Source: VFZP01 sp043755595
GTDB lineage: Bacteria > Acidobacteriota > Terriglobia > Bryobacterales > Bryobacteraceae
DNA length: 64,000 nucleotides
Direction: 5' to 3'
NCBI GenBank assembly: GCA_043755595.1
Contig: JAYUSQ010000275.1
Span: forward strand, 12,960-76,959
Below, piece by piece: positions 51,103 through 59,631 of the stretch. The notes under the pieces were generated by a model that saw only the letters and a program-made list of their open reading frames with translations, had not been told where the DNA came from and ran no database searches. Made by a program: the position numbers and the translations under genes. How positions within the stretch are numbered: position 1 is the first letter of the stretch; every line of letters starts with the position of its first letter.

Positions 51103-51987
51103 CTATTTTCGCGCGCTCGTGGCGTCGGCCTTCGGGAAATCGGCCGGTACCTTTTGTTTAACTTTTCCTGTCGCGGCCCATTCCGTGCCGCGTTGGAACG
51201 TAACAATGAATCCGACGCATTGCATAGCCGGCACGTCATGCCCCAGAATCGTGTGGAAGACACGGCCTTTGCCATAGCTAATGGTCATCAGCGCGGGCTC
51301 GTGTTCGCCGGTCCCGCCAGTCGCCTTGTCGGAAAAAGCGGTCGCCAGCACGGTAACTTTCTCCGCCGGTCCTCGGAGCGTGTCATAGAGTTCATCCTGC
51401 GTATGCATCCATGATTCCGGCAGTCCTTTCATGATCGGATGCGCTTTGTCGCGGGTCATTACTGCGTAGGAATGAGGCTTGCCGTGATGCCCACCCCTGC
51501 CTGGCGTCATGTCGCGATCCACCTTGCCATCGCGCCATCGTAACATCGGCCCGTCTTTCTCCGTCCGGCCGCTCCATCCGCCGACGCCAGTGATGCGGTT
51601 ATACTCCAACCACTTCGGAAAGGCATTGTCTGCCGCGTGAACGGAGACGAAACCGCCGCCGCCTTTAACATAATCCTCGAAAGCCTTCTGCGTGTCAGGC
51701 GGCCAAACGCCGCCTCCGCCATAGTCCGAATAGTTCGAGACGACGACAGCGTACTTCTTGAACTCGGGCCGGAACGCGCTCATATCGGCGCCTTTCGCGG
51801 GCGTAGTCGCGACGTCGACCTGGAAGAGACCGGTCTCTTCCAATAGCTTCTTCAACACCGGGGTTGTAAGTTGCCACTGGTGATTATTCTGTCCATCTAC
51901 AATCAGGACGGACTTGGGAGCCGCCTGCAGGCTGACCGAGCCAGCGAGCAAGAGGGCAGAAAACATTGGGAACCGCATTCCAGCCAT
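51103..51987 (-). CDS. Secreted ThuA-domain protein
   Basis: A 294-residue exported protein (signal peptide about 1-22, ending SLQAAPKS) with a ThuA fold, a class I glutamine-amidotransferase-like alpha/beta domain: VLIVDGQNNHQWQLTTPVL, FKKYAVVVSNYSDYGG, FEDYVKGGGGFVSVHAADNA, HPIMKGLPESWMHTQDELYD and GKGRVFHTILGHD. The HTQDELYD block is typical of acidobacterial and planctomycetal members, often near Gfo/Idh dehydrogenases or sulfatases and thought to act on carbohydrates. No activity is proven. Starts: ATG 51987 or ATG 51978. Upstream 65 bp separate it from the divergent DUF885-like gene. Confidence 0.87.
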   Translation of the reverse strand: MAGMRFPMFSALLLAGSVSLQAAPKSVLIVDGQNNHQWQLTTPVLKKLLEETGLFQVDVATTPAKGADMSAFRPEFKKYAVVVSNYSDYGGGGVWPPDTQKAFEDYVKGGGGFVSVHAADNAFPKWLEYNRITGVGGWSGRTEKDGPMLRWRDGKVDRDMTPGRGGHHGKPHSYAVMTRDKAHPIMKGLPESWMHTQDELYDTLRGPAEKVTVLATAFSDKATGGTGEHEPALMTISYGKGRVFHTILGHDVPAMQCVGFIVTFQRGTEWAATGKVKQKVPADFPKADATSARK

Positions 51988-52052
51988 TCTAACGCCAAGC
52001 GTTCGTCGTTGTCTCGGGGCTTGTCTCTCCGTCAGATGGTATTCTTGCGTGC

Positions 52053-53336
52053 ATGCTTCATCGTCGGTACTTCCTCCTCCTTGGCGCCGGTGCTGCTTGT
52101 GGAAGGGCGGTCACCATGGATGCGATTGCCGAACGTTATGTCAAATTGGTTTTGGCGCTTGGCGTACACGACGCCGACTATGTGGACGCCTTCTACGGCC
52201 CGCCCGCCTGGAAAACAGAAGCCGCGCAGCGCAAAGCGCCGGTGGCGGAGGTTCGTCAGGAAGCCATCGCCCTATTGGCGCTGCTGAACGGCCGGCCACC
52301 TGCGGCACAGGATGAAGAGTTGCTCAAGCTCAGGCATCGCTATCTCTCGGTTCAGACTAAATCCGCGGTCGCACGCGCGGAAATGCTGAGCGGTCAGCGG
52401 TTTTCTTTTGATGAAGAGTCGCGTGCGCTCTATGATGCGGTTGCTCCCGCAGTAACTGTCGCCCAGTTTGACAAGACCCTTTCTGAGCTGGAGAAACTTG
52501 TGCCGGGCCGGGGGCCCCTCGCCGATCGTTACACCGAATGGTGTAAGCAGTTCCAGATTCAGGCGCCGCGACTCGATGCCGTGTTTAAGGCGGCGATTGA
52601 GGAAGCGCGAGCGCGAACGGTTCGCTATATTCGTCTTCCAGCGAATGAAAGTTTTGAGGTCGAGTACGTCACCAAGCAGGTGTGGAGCGCCTACAACTGG
52701 TACAAGGGGAATGCGCAGAGTTTGATTCAGGTGAATACGGATCTGCCGATTGAGGCGAACTTCGCGCTGCGCTTGGCTTGTCACGAAGGTTATCCGGGTC
52801 ATCACTTGTACAACGCTCTGCTGGAAGACCGTTTGGTGCGGAAGCGCGGCTGGGTTGAATACTCCGTCTATCCGCTCTACAGCCCGCAATCATTGATCGC
52901 CGAGGGCTCAGCCGACTACGGGCTGGAAGTCGCTTTCCCTGCCGCCGCGCGCGCGGAGTTTCTCACGACTCGGTTGTTCCCGCTCGCAGGGCTGGATCCA
53001 GGCAAGGCGGAACTCTACCTCCAAGTGGAACGGCTGGCCGAGGGGTTGGACCACGTCGTGAACTTCGCGGCGCGCCGTTATGTGGATCGGGAAATTTCGC
53101 GAGAGGATTGCCAGAGCCTACTCCAGAAATACGCACTCCAGCCGCCGGACCGCGCCGCGCAACGAGTGAGATTCATCGACAAACATCGCAGTTACGTCAT
53201 CAACTACAACGCCGGTGAAGATCTGATTCGAGCGCATATGATCGCGCGCGGGGCGGGCGGTTCCGGACCGGAGGCGTGGAAAGAATTCGAAGCCTTGCTC
53301 TCGTCGCCCCGCCTGCCTTCGGGCTTGGCCCGTTAG
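52053..53336 (+). CDS. DUF885-like exported metallopeptidase-family protein
   Basis: A 427-residue protein with an RR-containing leader (MLHRRYFLLLGAGAAC, possibly Tat or lipoprotein). The zinc-type signature of the DUF885 family is readable at 244-251: H244-E-GYPG-H250-H251. A second acidic helix follows (LIAEGSADYGLEVAF, with E in the expected gluzincin-like position), and a final YNAGEDLIRAHM. The rest is helical, as in M32/DUF885 peptidases. Substrate unknown. It is shorter than typical DUF885 proteins (about 550-600 residues), the N-terminal helical part being reduced. It converges on the ABC permease gene with no gap. Confidence 0.68.
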   Translation: MLHRRYFLLLGAGAACGRAVTMDAIAERYVKLVLALGVHDADYVDAFYGPPAWKTEAAQRKAPVAEVRQEAIALLALLNGRPPAAQDEELLKLRHRYLSVQTKSAVARAEMLSGQRFSFDEESRALYDAVAPAVTVAQFDKTLSELEKLVPGRGPLADRYTEWCKQFQIQAPRLDAVFKAAIEEARARTVRYIRLPANESFEVEYVTKQVWSAYNWYKGNAQSLIQVNTDLPIEANFALRLACHEGYPGHHLYNALLEDRLVRKRGWVEYSVYPLYSPQSLIAEGSADYGLEVAFPAAARAEFLTTRLFPLAGLDPGKAELYLQVERLAEGLDHVVNFAARRYVDREISREDCQSLLQKYALQPPDRAAQRVRFIDKHRSYVINYNAGEDLIRAHMIARGAGGSGPEAWKEFEALLSSPRLPSGLAR

Positions 53337-54305
53337 TCAGTTAGCGCGGTCCAATTGCCAGCCATAGAGCAGCGTTGACGTCAAATAGAACACCGCGCAC
53401 GGCGCCAGGATCCAAGCCGGCTCGTGCGCGGCGTATCGCCCTGCGGCAATCAAAGCGATGCACTGCAACAAACCAGGAACCAAAGACCCAGCCGCCAAAC
53501 TCCACCTCGCTTGCCGGACCGGTTTCTGAATCGCCATATGATTGCCGATCGCCATTGCCACTAACAACCCCGCGGCAGATCCCGCCGGATGCAGCGGCAT
53601 AGTCAGCGGCAATGCAATCAGCATCAAGGCAGCGTGCTTGGCCGCCAAAATCCGCCAGCCTCGCATCGGCATCAACCTGTAACGCTCCATGGCCGGACCG
53701 GCGTCCAACGCAAACAGGCATTGCGCGCAAGTGCTGAGCGCTACCACGACAATCAACGACATCACTAACAACGCCTCGGGATCAAGGTCCGGCCGCGCCA
53801 TCCGATAAGCGATGGTCGAGGCGCTCAGTAACAACGCAACGTACGGGTCGAGTAAGTTCAGTAGCTCACGGACATTTTTTCGCACTAGTTCGCCGAACCA
53901 CCCCGGGACGGCGCGAAACGCCAGCGACTTGGGGAAGGGAACCGCAAACGCCACCAGCACAAACGCGAGCGGCAGGAATTGCGGCCGCCGTGTCCATGCA
54001 ATCGCGGCAATCGCGAGCCAGGCAGCGGGGCTGAGAAATACGCTCGCAAAACGGACCACGCGCAACTCGCTCGCTTTGACTGGCCAGGTTCCCACGCGAT
54101 CGGCCGGCAATCGCCGGTACGGGTCGGCGCACATCGGAAAGATCGCCACCACGCCTACCAACAAAAACACAAACACGCCCGCTCCACCCTGGCCCATGAG
54201 AAACAGCACCCAAAACAGGTTGTTGGCGCGCAGGCCACCGATCCCGCCTTGTTCGCGAATTACCGAGCGCGCCAGCGCCCGGACTATCGGCCAGATCCGA
54301 GCCAC
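53337..54305 (-). CDS. ABC transporter membrane subunit (probable)
   Basis: A 322-residue polytopic protein with about seven hydrophobic segments, e.g. NNLFWVLFLMGQGGAGVFVF, VVAIFPMCA, LLVMSLIVVVALSTCAQCLF and AALMLIALPLTMPLHPAGSA. I recognise no permease family motif. The call rests on coupling: its GTG start at 54305 overlaps the 3' end of the ATPase gene by 22 bp. The PYRRLPADRVGTWPVKASEL loop hints at ABC-2 or EcsB-like exporters. The role may be export or regulation of a membrane process. Could instead be an accessory membrane protein. Confidence 0.6.
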   Translation of the reverse strand: MARIWPIVRALARSVIREQGGIGGLRANNLFWVLFLMGQGGAGVFVFLLVGVVAIFPMCADPYRRLPADRVGTWPVKASELRVVRFASVFLSPAAWLAIAAIAWTRRPQFLPLAFVLVAFAVPFPKSLAFRAVPGWFGELVRKNVRELLNLLDPYVALLLSASTIAYRMARPDLDPEALLVMSLIVVVALSTCAQCLFALDAGPAMERYRLMPMRGWRILAAKHAALMLIALPLTMPLHPAGSAAGLLVAMAIGNHMAIQKPVRQARWSLAAGSLVPGLLQCIALIAAGRYAAHEPAWILAPCAVFYLTSTLLYGWQLDRAN

Positions 54306-55024
54306 GATAAGTCCTGCAGAACGGGCGCCTCCACCAAATCGAAGTAGTGAGCTTCGAGCGAAGACGGAAGTTCATCCGGCGGCGTATCCCACACCTTGAC
54401 GCCGCCGCGGATGAAGATAATCCGCGTGGCGATCTCCTCTACGATCGCGAGCATATGCGAAGTAAAAAATGTGGTTACACCTCGCTTGGCCAAGACCTTC
54501 AACAGATCGCGGATGGTTTTCGACGTGACGGGATCGATGCCTTCAAATGGCTCGTCCAGAAACAACACGCGCGGATTCGGCAGCAACGCCATCGCCAGCG
54601 CTGTCTTCTTGCGCATCCCGTGTGAACATTCGGCCGCGAAGGTGTCAGCCCCATGTTCCAAAGCCAATGCCGAAAGCAACTCGCGCGATCGCTTGTCCCG
54701 CTCACGCCGGTCCAGCCCCCAGATGTCGCCCGTCAGCCGCAGGTGCTCGGAAACCGTTAGCGAGTCAAACAGCCCGAGATGCTCCGGCACCGTCCCGCAC
54801 ACCCGCCGCACTTCCAGTGGTTTCGCCACAACGTTGAGCCCGCAGACTTCCGCTGAACCTTCGCTAGGCTCGAGCAGCCCCGTAAGCATCTTGACCGTCG
54901 TCGATTTGCCTGCGCCGTTGGGCCCCAGAAAGCAGCAGATCTCCCCAGACGGAATCTCGAGGTCCAACTTTGAGACGGCGACGTGCTCACCGAATCTTTT
55001 GGAGAGCTGGCGGCATGTAATCAT
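54284..55024 (-). CDS. ABC transporter ATP-binding protein (ABC-2/Ecs-like)
   Basis: A 246-residue ATPase: Walker A GPNGAGKST, Q-loop region VCGTVPEHLGLFDSLTV, a degenerate signature CSHGMRKKTALAMALL in place of LSGGQ (common in ABC-2/EcsA-type exporters), Walker B RVLFLDEPFEGIDP and switch His (TSHML). ATG at 55024 is preferred; a TTG 12 bp upstream is the alternative. It pairs with the membrane-protein gene downstream. Divergent from leuA, sharing the 239-bp gap. Confidence 0.9.
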   Translation of the reverse strand: MITCRQLSKRFGEHVAVSKLDLEIPSGEICCFLGPNGAGKSTTVKMLTGLLEPSEGSAEVCGLNVVAKPLEVRRVCGTVPEHLGLFDSLTVSEHLRLTGDIWGLDRRERDKRSRELLSALALEHGADTFAAECSHGMRKKTALAMALLPNPRVLFLDEPFEGIDPVTSKTIRDLLKVLAKRGVTTFFTSHMLAIVEEIATRIIFIRGGVKVWDTPPDELPSSLEAHYFDLVEAPVLQDLSWLGSGR

Positions 55025-55263
55025 CTGTCTTCTCAATCATACGAGTCCGTAGCCGTCGCTGTGTCCATAAATATTTGTTATGCCATTCGTATAATGGTAT
55101 GGTTGTATCGATAATTATAAATTTGCTTAATCCTTCCCGCTGGATCATACTGTACTTACCCCTTGAGCGCCGGAGAAACAGGCCGGCCGGGTACGTGTCT
55201 TACGGCGAACCAGCCTATACGGGACACGTCACCGAAACCCAAGCAACTTCATGGAGAACTGCC
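55025..55263 (+). promoter_or_regulatory. leuA upstream region: AT-rich promoter with dyad and a leader hairpin
   Basis: A consensus -10 TATAAT lies at 55090-55095 inside a dyad CCATT-N5-AATGG (55083-55097), a candidate repressor site. The -35 is weak. The surrounding ~60 bp are markedly AT-rich compared with the rest of the window. The ~160-nt 5' UTR that would result contains a 7-bp inverted repeat, ACGTGTC (55193-55199) and GACACGT (55223-55229), with a 23-nt loop and no T-run. A GGAG before the leuA ATG serves as Shine-Dalgarno. The frame is open upstream of leuA and rich in V, I and L codons, but has no stop, so it is not a clear leader peptide. Confidence 0.5.
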
Positions 55264-56433
55264 ATGTCGAACCGCGTTTATATATTTGATACAACACTCC
55301 GGGACGGCGAACAGTCCCCCGGTTGCAGCATGAGCGTTCCGGAAAAACTCCGGATGGCTAAATATCTGGTGGAGCTCGGCGTCGATATCCTCGAAGCCGG
55401 GTTCCCCATCGCATCCGAAGGCGACTTCGAGGCAGTGAGGGCTGTCTCGCAGGAGTACAACTGGGTGCAAGTAGCGGCGCTTGCCCGCTCGGTCCCAAAA
55501 GACATCGAACGCGCAGCCAAGGCGCTTGAGAAAGCTAAGCGCTCGCGCATTCATACGTTTATCGCCACCAGCGATATCCACCTCAAGTACAAGTTCAACA
55601 AGTCACGGCAGCAGATTCTGGACGAGGCTGTGGCTGGAGTGCAACTGGCGCGATCCTATGCTGAGGACGTCGAGTTCTCAGCCGAAGACGCGACCCGGAC
55701 AGACCCGGATTACTTGGAGCAGGTGACGCTGGCGGTGGTGGCGGCGGGCGCTCGCACCGTCAATCTGCCGGATACGGTAGGTTGGTCGGTGCCTCACGAA
55801 TATGCGGCTTTGATCGCACGCATGGTGAAAGCCGTGGGTGACCGTGCCATCATCAGCGTCCATTGCCATGATGACCTTGGACTTGCCGTCGCCAACTCGA
55901 TTGCCGCGGTCCAGGCGGGCGCGCGTCAGATTGAGTGTACGATCAACGGCATTGGTGAGCGTGCGGGTAATGCGGCGCTCGAAGAGATCGTGTGCGCTTT
56001 CAAGGTTCGGCAGGATCAACTGCCGTTTGAAACCAAGATCGTAACCGAGCATTTGTATCCGGCCAGCCAGATGCTCACGTCCATCATCGCGTTTGGCGCG
56101 CAACCGAACAAAGCCATCGTGGGAGAGAATGCTTTCGCGCACGAAGCGGGCATTCACCAGGACGGCTACCTGAAGAACAAGGCCACCTACGAAATCATCG
56201 AACCGAAGTCGGTGGGTGTGCCTGAATCTCGCCTGGTTCTGGGCAAACACAGCGGACGCCACGCGCTGAACGAGCGCTGCGTCACGCTGGGTTTCACGCT
56301 TTCCAAAGAGCAACTCGGCGATGTTTATGACGCGTTCACCGCGCTGGCCGACAAGAAAAAAGGCGTGCGAAACGACGAGATCCTCGCGATCATTCATCAG
56401 GTGACCGGTGTTGCTGAGCCGGCCCGCGCTTAG
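55264..56433 (+). CDS. leuA: 2-Isopropylmalate synthase lacking the C-terminal leucine-sensing domain
   Basis: A 389-residue LeuA that condenses acetyl-CoA with 2-oxoisovalerate, first step of leucine synthesis. The catalytic TIM barrel is complete: FDTTLRDGEQSPGCSM, LEAGFPIASEGDF, EFSAEDATRTD, VNLPDTVGW, SVHCHDDLGLAVAN, CTINGIGERAGNAALEE and the flexible-domain motif GENAFAHEAGIHQDG. The protein ends just after the linker subdomains (ADKKKGVRNDEILAI), where normal LeuA (about 510-530 residues) continues into the LeuA_dimer allosteric domain. No frameshifted continuation is visible before leuB, 16 bp later. Expected to be insensitive to leucine feedback. Homocitrate or citramalate synthase specificity is possible, but leuB-C-D follow. 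Confidence 0.9.
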   Translation: MSNRVYIFDTTLRDGEQSPGCSMSVPEKLRMAKYLVELGVDILEAGFPIASEGDFEAVRAVSQEYNWVQVAALARSVPKDIERAAKALEKAKRSRIHTFIATSDIHLKYKFNKSRQQILDEAVAGVQLARSYAEDVEFSAEDATRTDPDYLEQVTLAVVAAGARTVNLPDTVGWSVPHEYAALIARMVKAVGDRAIISVHCHDDLGLAVANSIAAVQAGARQIECTINGIGERAGNAALEEIVCAFKVRQDQLPFETKIVTEHLYPASQMLTSIIAFGAQPNKAIVGENAFAHEAGIHQDGYLKNKATYEIIEPKSVGVPESRLVLGKHSGRHALNERCVTLGFTLSKEQLGDVYDAFTALADKKKGVRNDEILAIIHQVTGVAEPARA

Positions 56434-56449
56434 GAGATAGACTACTTAG

Positions 56450-57532
56450 ATGCAATTGAATATTCTGACCCTGCCGGGAGACGGGATCGGGGTCGAAGTG
56501 ACGCGCGAGGCCGTGCGCGTGCTCGAACGTGTGTGCGGCAAATACCGTCACTCGGTGAATCTGAGCGAAGCACTGCTCGGCGGAATCGCGATTCACAAGA
56601 CGGGCGGACCGTTTCCGGCCGAGACCGAGAAACTGGCGCTCGCCGCCGACGCAACGCTCATGGGGGCGGTCGGTTTGCCGGAATTCGACAACTGGCCGCC
56701 GGAGAAACGGCCTGAGCGTGGATTGCTGGGCATCCGTAAGTCTTTGGGCGTGTTCGCCAACCTGCGTCCAGTTCGAAGCTATCCGGCGCTGCTCGATTCC
56801 TCGCCGCTCAAGAATCACTTGATCGATGGCGTGGACATGATCATCGTGCGAGAGCTGAATTCCGGTATTTACTACGGCACGCCGCGCGGGATCGAAGGCG
56901 AAGGTAAGTCGCAGCGCGGCTTCAATACGATGTCCTATACGTGGGACGAGATTGAGCGCGTAACGCGTATGTCGTTTGAACTCGCTCGCAAGCGGCGGAA
57001 GAAGTTGACGAGCGTCGATAAGTCGAACGTGCTCGAAACGTCGCAGTTGTGGCGGCGCGTAGTGGTTTCGATCGCGCCGGAATATCCCGATGTCGAACTC
57101 GATCACTTACTCGTAGACAATTGCGCCATGCAACTGGTCTTGAATCCGAAACGGTTCGACGTGCTGGTGATGGAAAATATGTTCGGCGATATCCTTTCCG
57201 ATGAAGGCGCTGTCCTGGCCGGGTCTATCGGTATGTTGCCCTCGGCTTCGATCGGCGGCAAGCGGCCTTCGGGGGCGTGGGTCGGTTTGTATGAGCCGGT
57301 CCATGGTTCCGCGCCCGACATTGCCGGACAAAACAAAGCCAATCCGCTCGGCGCGATCGGTTCGGTCGCGGCGCTGCTTGAGTATAGCTTTGGATTAACC
57401 GAAGAGGCTGCGGCGGTGAATCGCGCGGTGGAAGAGGTACTGAACAGCGGTCGCGTGACGGCGGATTTGAGGCCGAAGGGCACACCGGCGACTACTGAGG
57501 AAGTGGGAAAGGCCGTTTGCGAGGCGATCTAA
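56450..57532 (+). CDS. leuB: 3-Isopropylmalate dehydrogenase
   Basis: A 360-residue decarboxylating dehydrogenase. Family blocks: LNILTLPGDGIGVEVTREAV, the specificity helix RGLLGIRKSLGVFANLRP, VRELNSGIYYGTPRG, TSVDKSNVLETSQLWRR, LVDNCAMQLVLNPKRFDV, ENMFGDILSDEGAVLAGSIG and the NAD-binding GLYEPVHGSAPDIAGQNKAN. It oxidises 3-isopropylmalate to 2-ketoisocaproate. ATG at 56450, 16 bp after leuA. Its last four bases overlap the 3' end of an antisense gene. Confidence 0.95.
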   Translation: MQLNILTLPGDGIGVEVTREAVRVLERVCGKYRHSVNLSEALLGGIAIHKTGGPFPAETEKLALAADATLMGAVGLPEFDNWPPEKRPERGLLGIRKSLGVFANLRPVRSYPALLDSSPLKNHLIDGVDMIIVRELNSGIYYGTPRGIEGEGKSQRGFNTMSYTWDEIERVTRMSFELARKRRKKLTSVDKSNVLETSQLWRRVVVSIAPEYPDVELDHLLVDNCAMQLVLNPKRFDVLVMENMFGDILSDEGAVLAGSIGMLPSASIGGKRPSGAWVGLYEPVHGSAPDIAGQNKANPLGAIGSVAALLEYSFGLTEEAAAVNRAVEEVLNSGRVTADLRPKGTPATTEEVGKAVCEAI

Positions 57533-58179
57533 CTTTGAGACTCGCTGCGGCGTGCGCGCGCCCAGTCGATCACCAGCAGTATCCAGCGATTGCGAGGCAT
57601 CTGAGCCGCTTTACCGAGAAGCGAATTCAGGTCTCCTGCCCGGATGCCGGGCAGCACGGCGCTTTGCTCAACCTCGGCGACGCGTCCGCCGCTCAACGAG
57701 ACGATGGTCAGGCCCCCGTCGTGATGCCGCCAGCCTTCGCGGCAGCCGACGGCTGCATAAGCCGCCATCTTGTTCAACGAACTGCGGGAGATATCGACCT
57801 CGATCACCAGATCGGGAGCCGGGTCGCGGGGCAAAAGGATCGGGCCTCCTTCAAACGGATGGCCGAGATTGGTCACGTAGAAACACGTATCTGGTTCGAA
57901 ACCGGTCTGGGTGTCTTCATCCCGGTGAGTGACGCCACCGGCATTGTAAAAATCGATCTCAAGGCCGACGGCCAGGCTCGAGAAGAGATCGCTCACCAAT
58001 CGGTTGATGCCCTCGTGGCTTCGAGACACTGTCATAATTTCAAGAGTTCCTCGATGATAGGTAAGCCGGACCCCGCTGGTCTCGAAGCTGTCATCGATCC
58101 GAACGTAGGAATCCCAATCGACACCGGTCCGCAGTTCGACGATTTCCGGCGTTAAGCCGGCCGCTGGAGTAGTAGACAT
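57529..58179 (-). CDS. Uma2-family (DUF820, PD-(D/E)XK-like) protein, antisense within the leu operon
   Basis: A 216-residue protein of the Uma2 type. The nuclease-like core is readable: LTYHRGTLEIMTVSRSHEGI, a FEPDTCFYV acidic strand, APDLVIEVDISRSSLNKM with the D...E-V-D and K residues expected of PD-(D/E)XK, and YAAVGCREGW corresponding to the usual Y-x-x-x-G-V-x-E-Y/W. ATG at 58179 is chosen over a longer GTG or ATG frame reaching 58221. It lies on the opposite strand between leuB and leuC, overlapping leuB by 4 bp and only 23 bp from leuC. Uma2 genes are abundant, mobile and of uncertain function. Probably inserted. Confidence 0.85.
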   Translation of the reverse strand: MSTTPAAGLTPEIVELRTGVDWDSYVRIDDSFETSGVRLTYHRGTLEIMTVSRSHEGINRLVSDLFSSLAVGLEIDFYNAGGVTHRDEDTQTGFEPDTCFYVTNLGHPFEGGPILLPRDPAPDLVIEVDISRSSLNKMAAYAAVGCREGWRHHDGGLTIVSLSGGRVAEVEQSAVLPGIRAGDLNSLLGKAAQMPRNRWILLVIDWARARRSESQS

Positions 58180-58202
58180 AACCTTTGCCTTGAGTATAGA
58201 AC

Positions 58203-59612
58203 ATGAGTAAACCACGTACAATTATCGAGAAAGTCTGGGACTCGCACATCGTATCGGAAAGCGCCGGCGCGCCTTCATTGCTCTACATCGATCTGCATTT
58301 GGTCCATGAAGTAACATCGCCCCAGGCCTTCTCCGGCCTGCGCGCGCGAGGGCTCAAGGTACGGCGCCCGGACCTCACCTTCGGCACGACGGACCACTCC
58401 ACGCCCACGACGCCGCGTCATCTGCCGATCGTCGATCAGATTGCCGCTGCGCAGGTGGCGCAGATGGAAGCCAACGCCAAGGAGTTCGGCATTCCCTGCT
58501 TTGGTTTCCAAAGCGATAAGCAAGGCATCGTCCACGTGATCGGCCCTGAAAACGGACTCACGCAGCCCGGGATGACCGTGGTTTGCGGGGATTCGCATAC
58601 CGCCACTCACGGCGCCTTCGGAGCGCTGGCGTTTGGGATCGGCACCAGCGAAGTGGAACACGTGCTGGCTACGCAATGCCTCTTGCAGCGCAAATCGCAT
58701 AGCTATCAGGTGAGAGTCGACGGCAACCTCGGCGCTGGGGTCACCGCGAAAGATATCATTCTCGCGATCATCGCCAAGATTGGCGTGGGCGGCGGCACCG
58801 GTTGTGTCTTCGAGTTTTGTGGCTCGGCCATTCGCTCGCTATCGATGGAAGAGCGGATGACCGTTTGTAACATGGCGATCGAGGGCGGTGCGCGCGCCGG
58901 ATTGATCGCGCCCGACGATACGACTTATCAATATCTCAATGGCCGCCCCTTCGCACCCAAGGGAGCGGACTTTGACGCTGCCGTCGCTCGCTGGCGCCAG
59001 TTACCCACCGATGATGGCGCCACTTACGATAAGTCACTGTCGATCGACGCGGCAACGCTCGAACCTATGTTGACGTTCGGAACCAATCCCGGGCAGGGAA
59101 TGCCGGTGACCGGGATCATTCCCAATCCCGCCGACTTGGCCGACCTGCAGGATCGCGAGTCGCTCGCCAAGGCCCTTCGCTATATGGCTCTTGAGCCCGG
59201 CAAACCCTTGGCCGGGCAGCCGATCAACGTCGTTTTCATAGGAAGCTGCACCAACTCCCGCATGTCGGATCTACGGGCCGCAGCCGCTGTGTTGAAAGGC
59301 CGCAAGGTCAGCCCCAAGGTACGCATGATGGTGGTGCCAGGCTCCCAAGTGATCAAGCGCCAAGCCGAAGCCGAGGGGCTGGATAAAGTATTCCGTGAGG
59401 CTGGAGCCGAGTGGCGCGAAGCCGGATGCTCCATGTGTATCGCCATGAACGGCGATCAACTTCAGCCCGGTGAATACAGCGTTTCCACGTCTAACCGCAA
59501 CTTTGAAGGCCGGCAAGGCAAGGGTGGCCGCACGTTCCTCGCCAGTCCTCTCACCGCCGCCGCCAGCGCCATCAATGGCGTAGTTACCGACGTTCGCACT
59601 TTGATCAAGTAA
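58203..59612 (+). CDS. leuC: 3-Isopropylmalate dehydratase large subunit
   Basis: A 469-residue aconitase-family protein with a 4Fe-4S cluster. Cluster ligands are C349 (FIGSCTNSR), C409 and C412 (GCSMCIAMN). The N-terminal TIIEKVWDSHIV and LLYIDLHLVHEVTSPQAF and the CGDSHTATHGAFGALAFGIG block are diagnostic. It isomerises 2- to 3-isopropylmalate with LeuD. The ATG at 58203 is 23 bp from the start of the divergent Uma2 gene, so leuC either relies on readthrough from leuB across the antisense gene or on a promoter within that gene. Confidence 0.96.
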   Translation: MSKPRTIIEKVWDSHIVSESAGAPSLLYIDLHLVHEVTSPQAFSGLRARGLKVRRPDLTFGTTDHSTPTTPRHLPIVDQIAAAQVAQMEANAKEFGIPCFGFQSDKQGIVHVIGPENGLTQPGMTVVCGDSHTATHGAFGALAFGIGTSEVEHVLATQCLLQRKSHSYQVRVDGNLGAGVTAKDIILAIIAKIGVGGGTGCVFEFCGSAIRSLSMEERMTVCNMAIEGGARAGLIAPDDTTYQYLNGRPFAPKGADFDAAVARWRQLPTDDGATYDKSLSIDAATLEPMLTFGTNPGQGMPVTGIIPNPADLADLQDRESLAKALRYMALEPGKPLAGQPINVVFIGSCTNSRMSDLRAAAAVLKGRKVSPKVRMMVVPGSQVIKRQAEAEGLDKVFREAGAEWREAGCSMCIAMNGDQLQPGEYSVSTSNRNFEGRQGKGGRTFLASPLTAAASAINGVVTDVRTLIK

Positions 59613-59631
59613 GCAAGGAGACAAAAGCCAA

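Noticed and set aside
55099..55263. Val/Ile/Leu-rich in-frame extension upstream of leuA as a leader peptide for branched-chain attenuation
   Set aside because: It has no stop codon before leuA, the ATG lies only 3 nt after the -10 hexamer and would precede the likely transcription start, and the AT-rich DNA alone explains the I/L/N/Y-rich translation.
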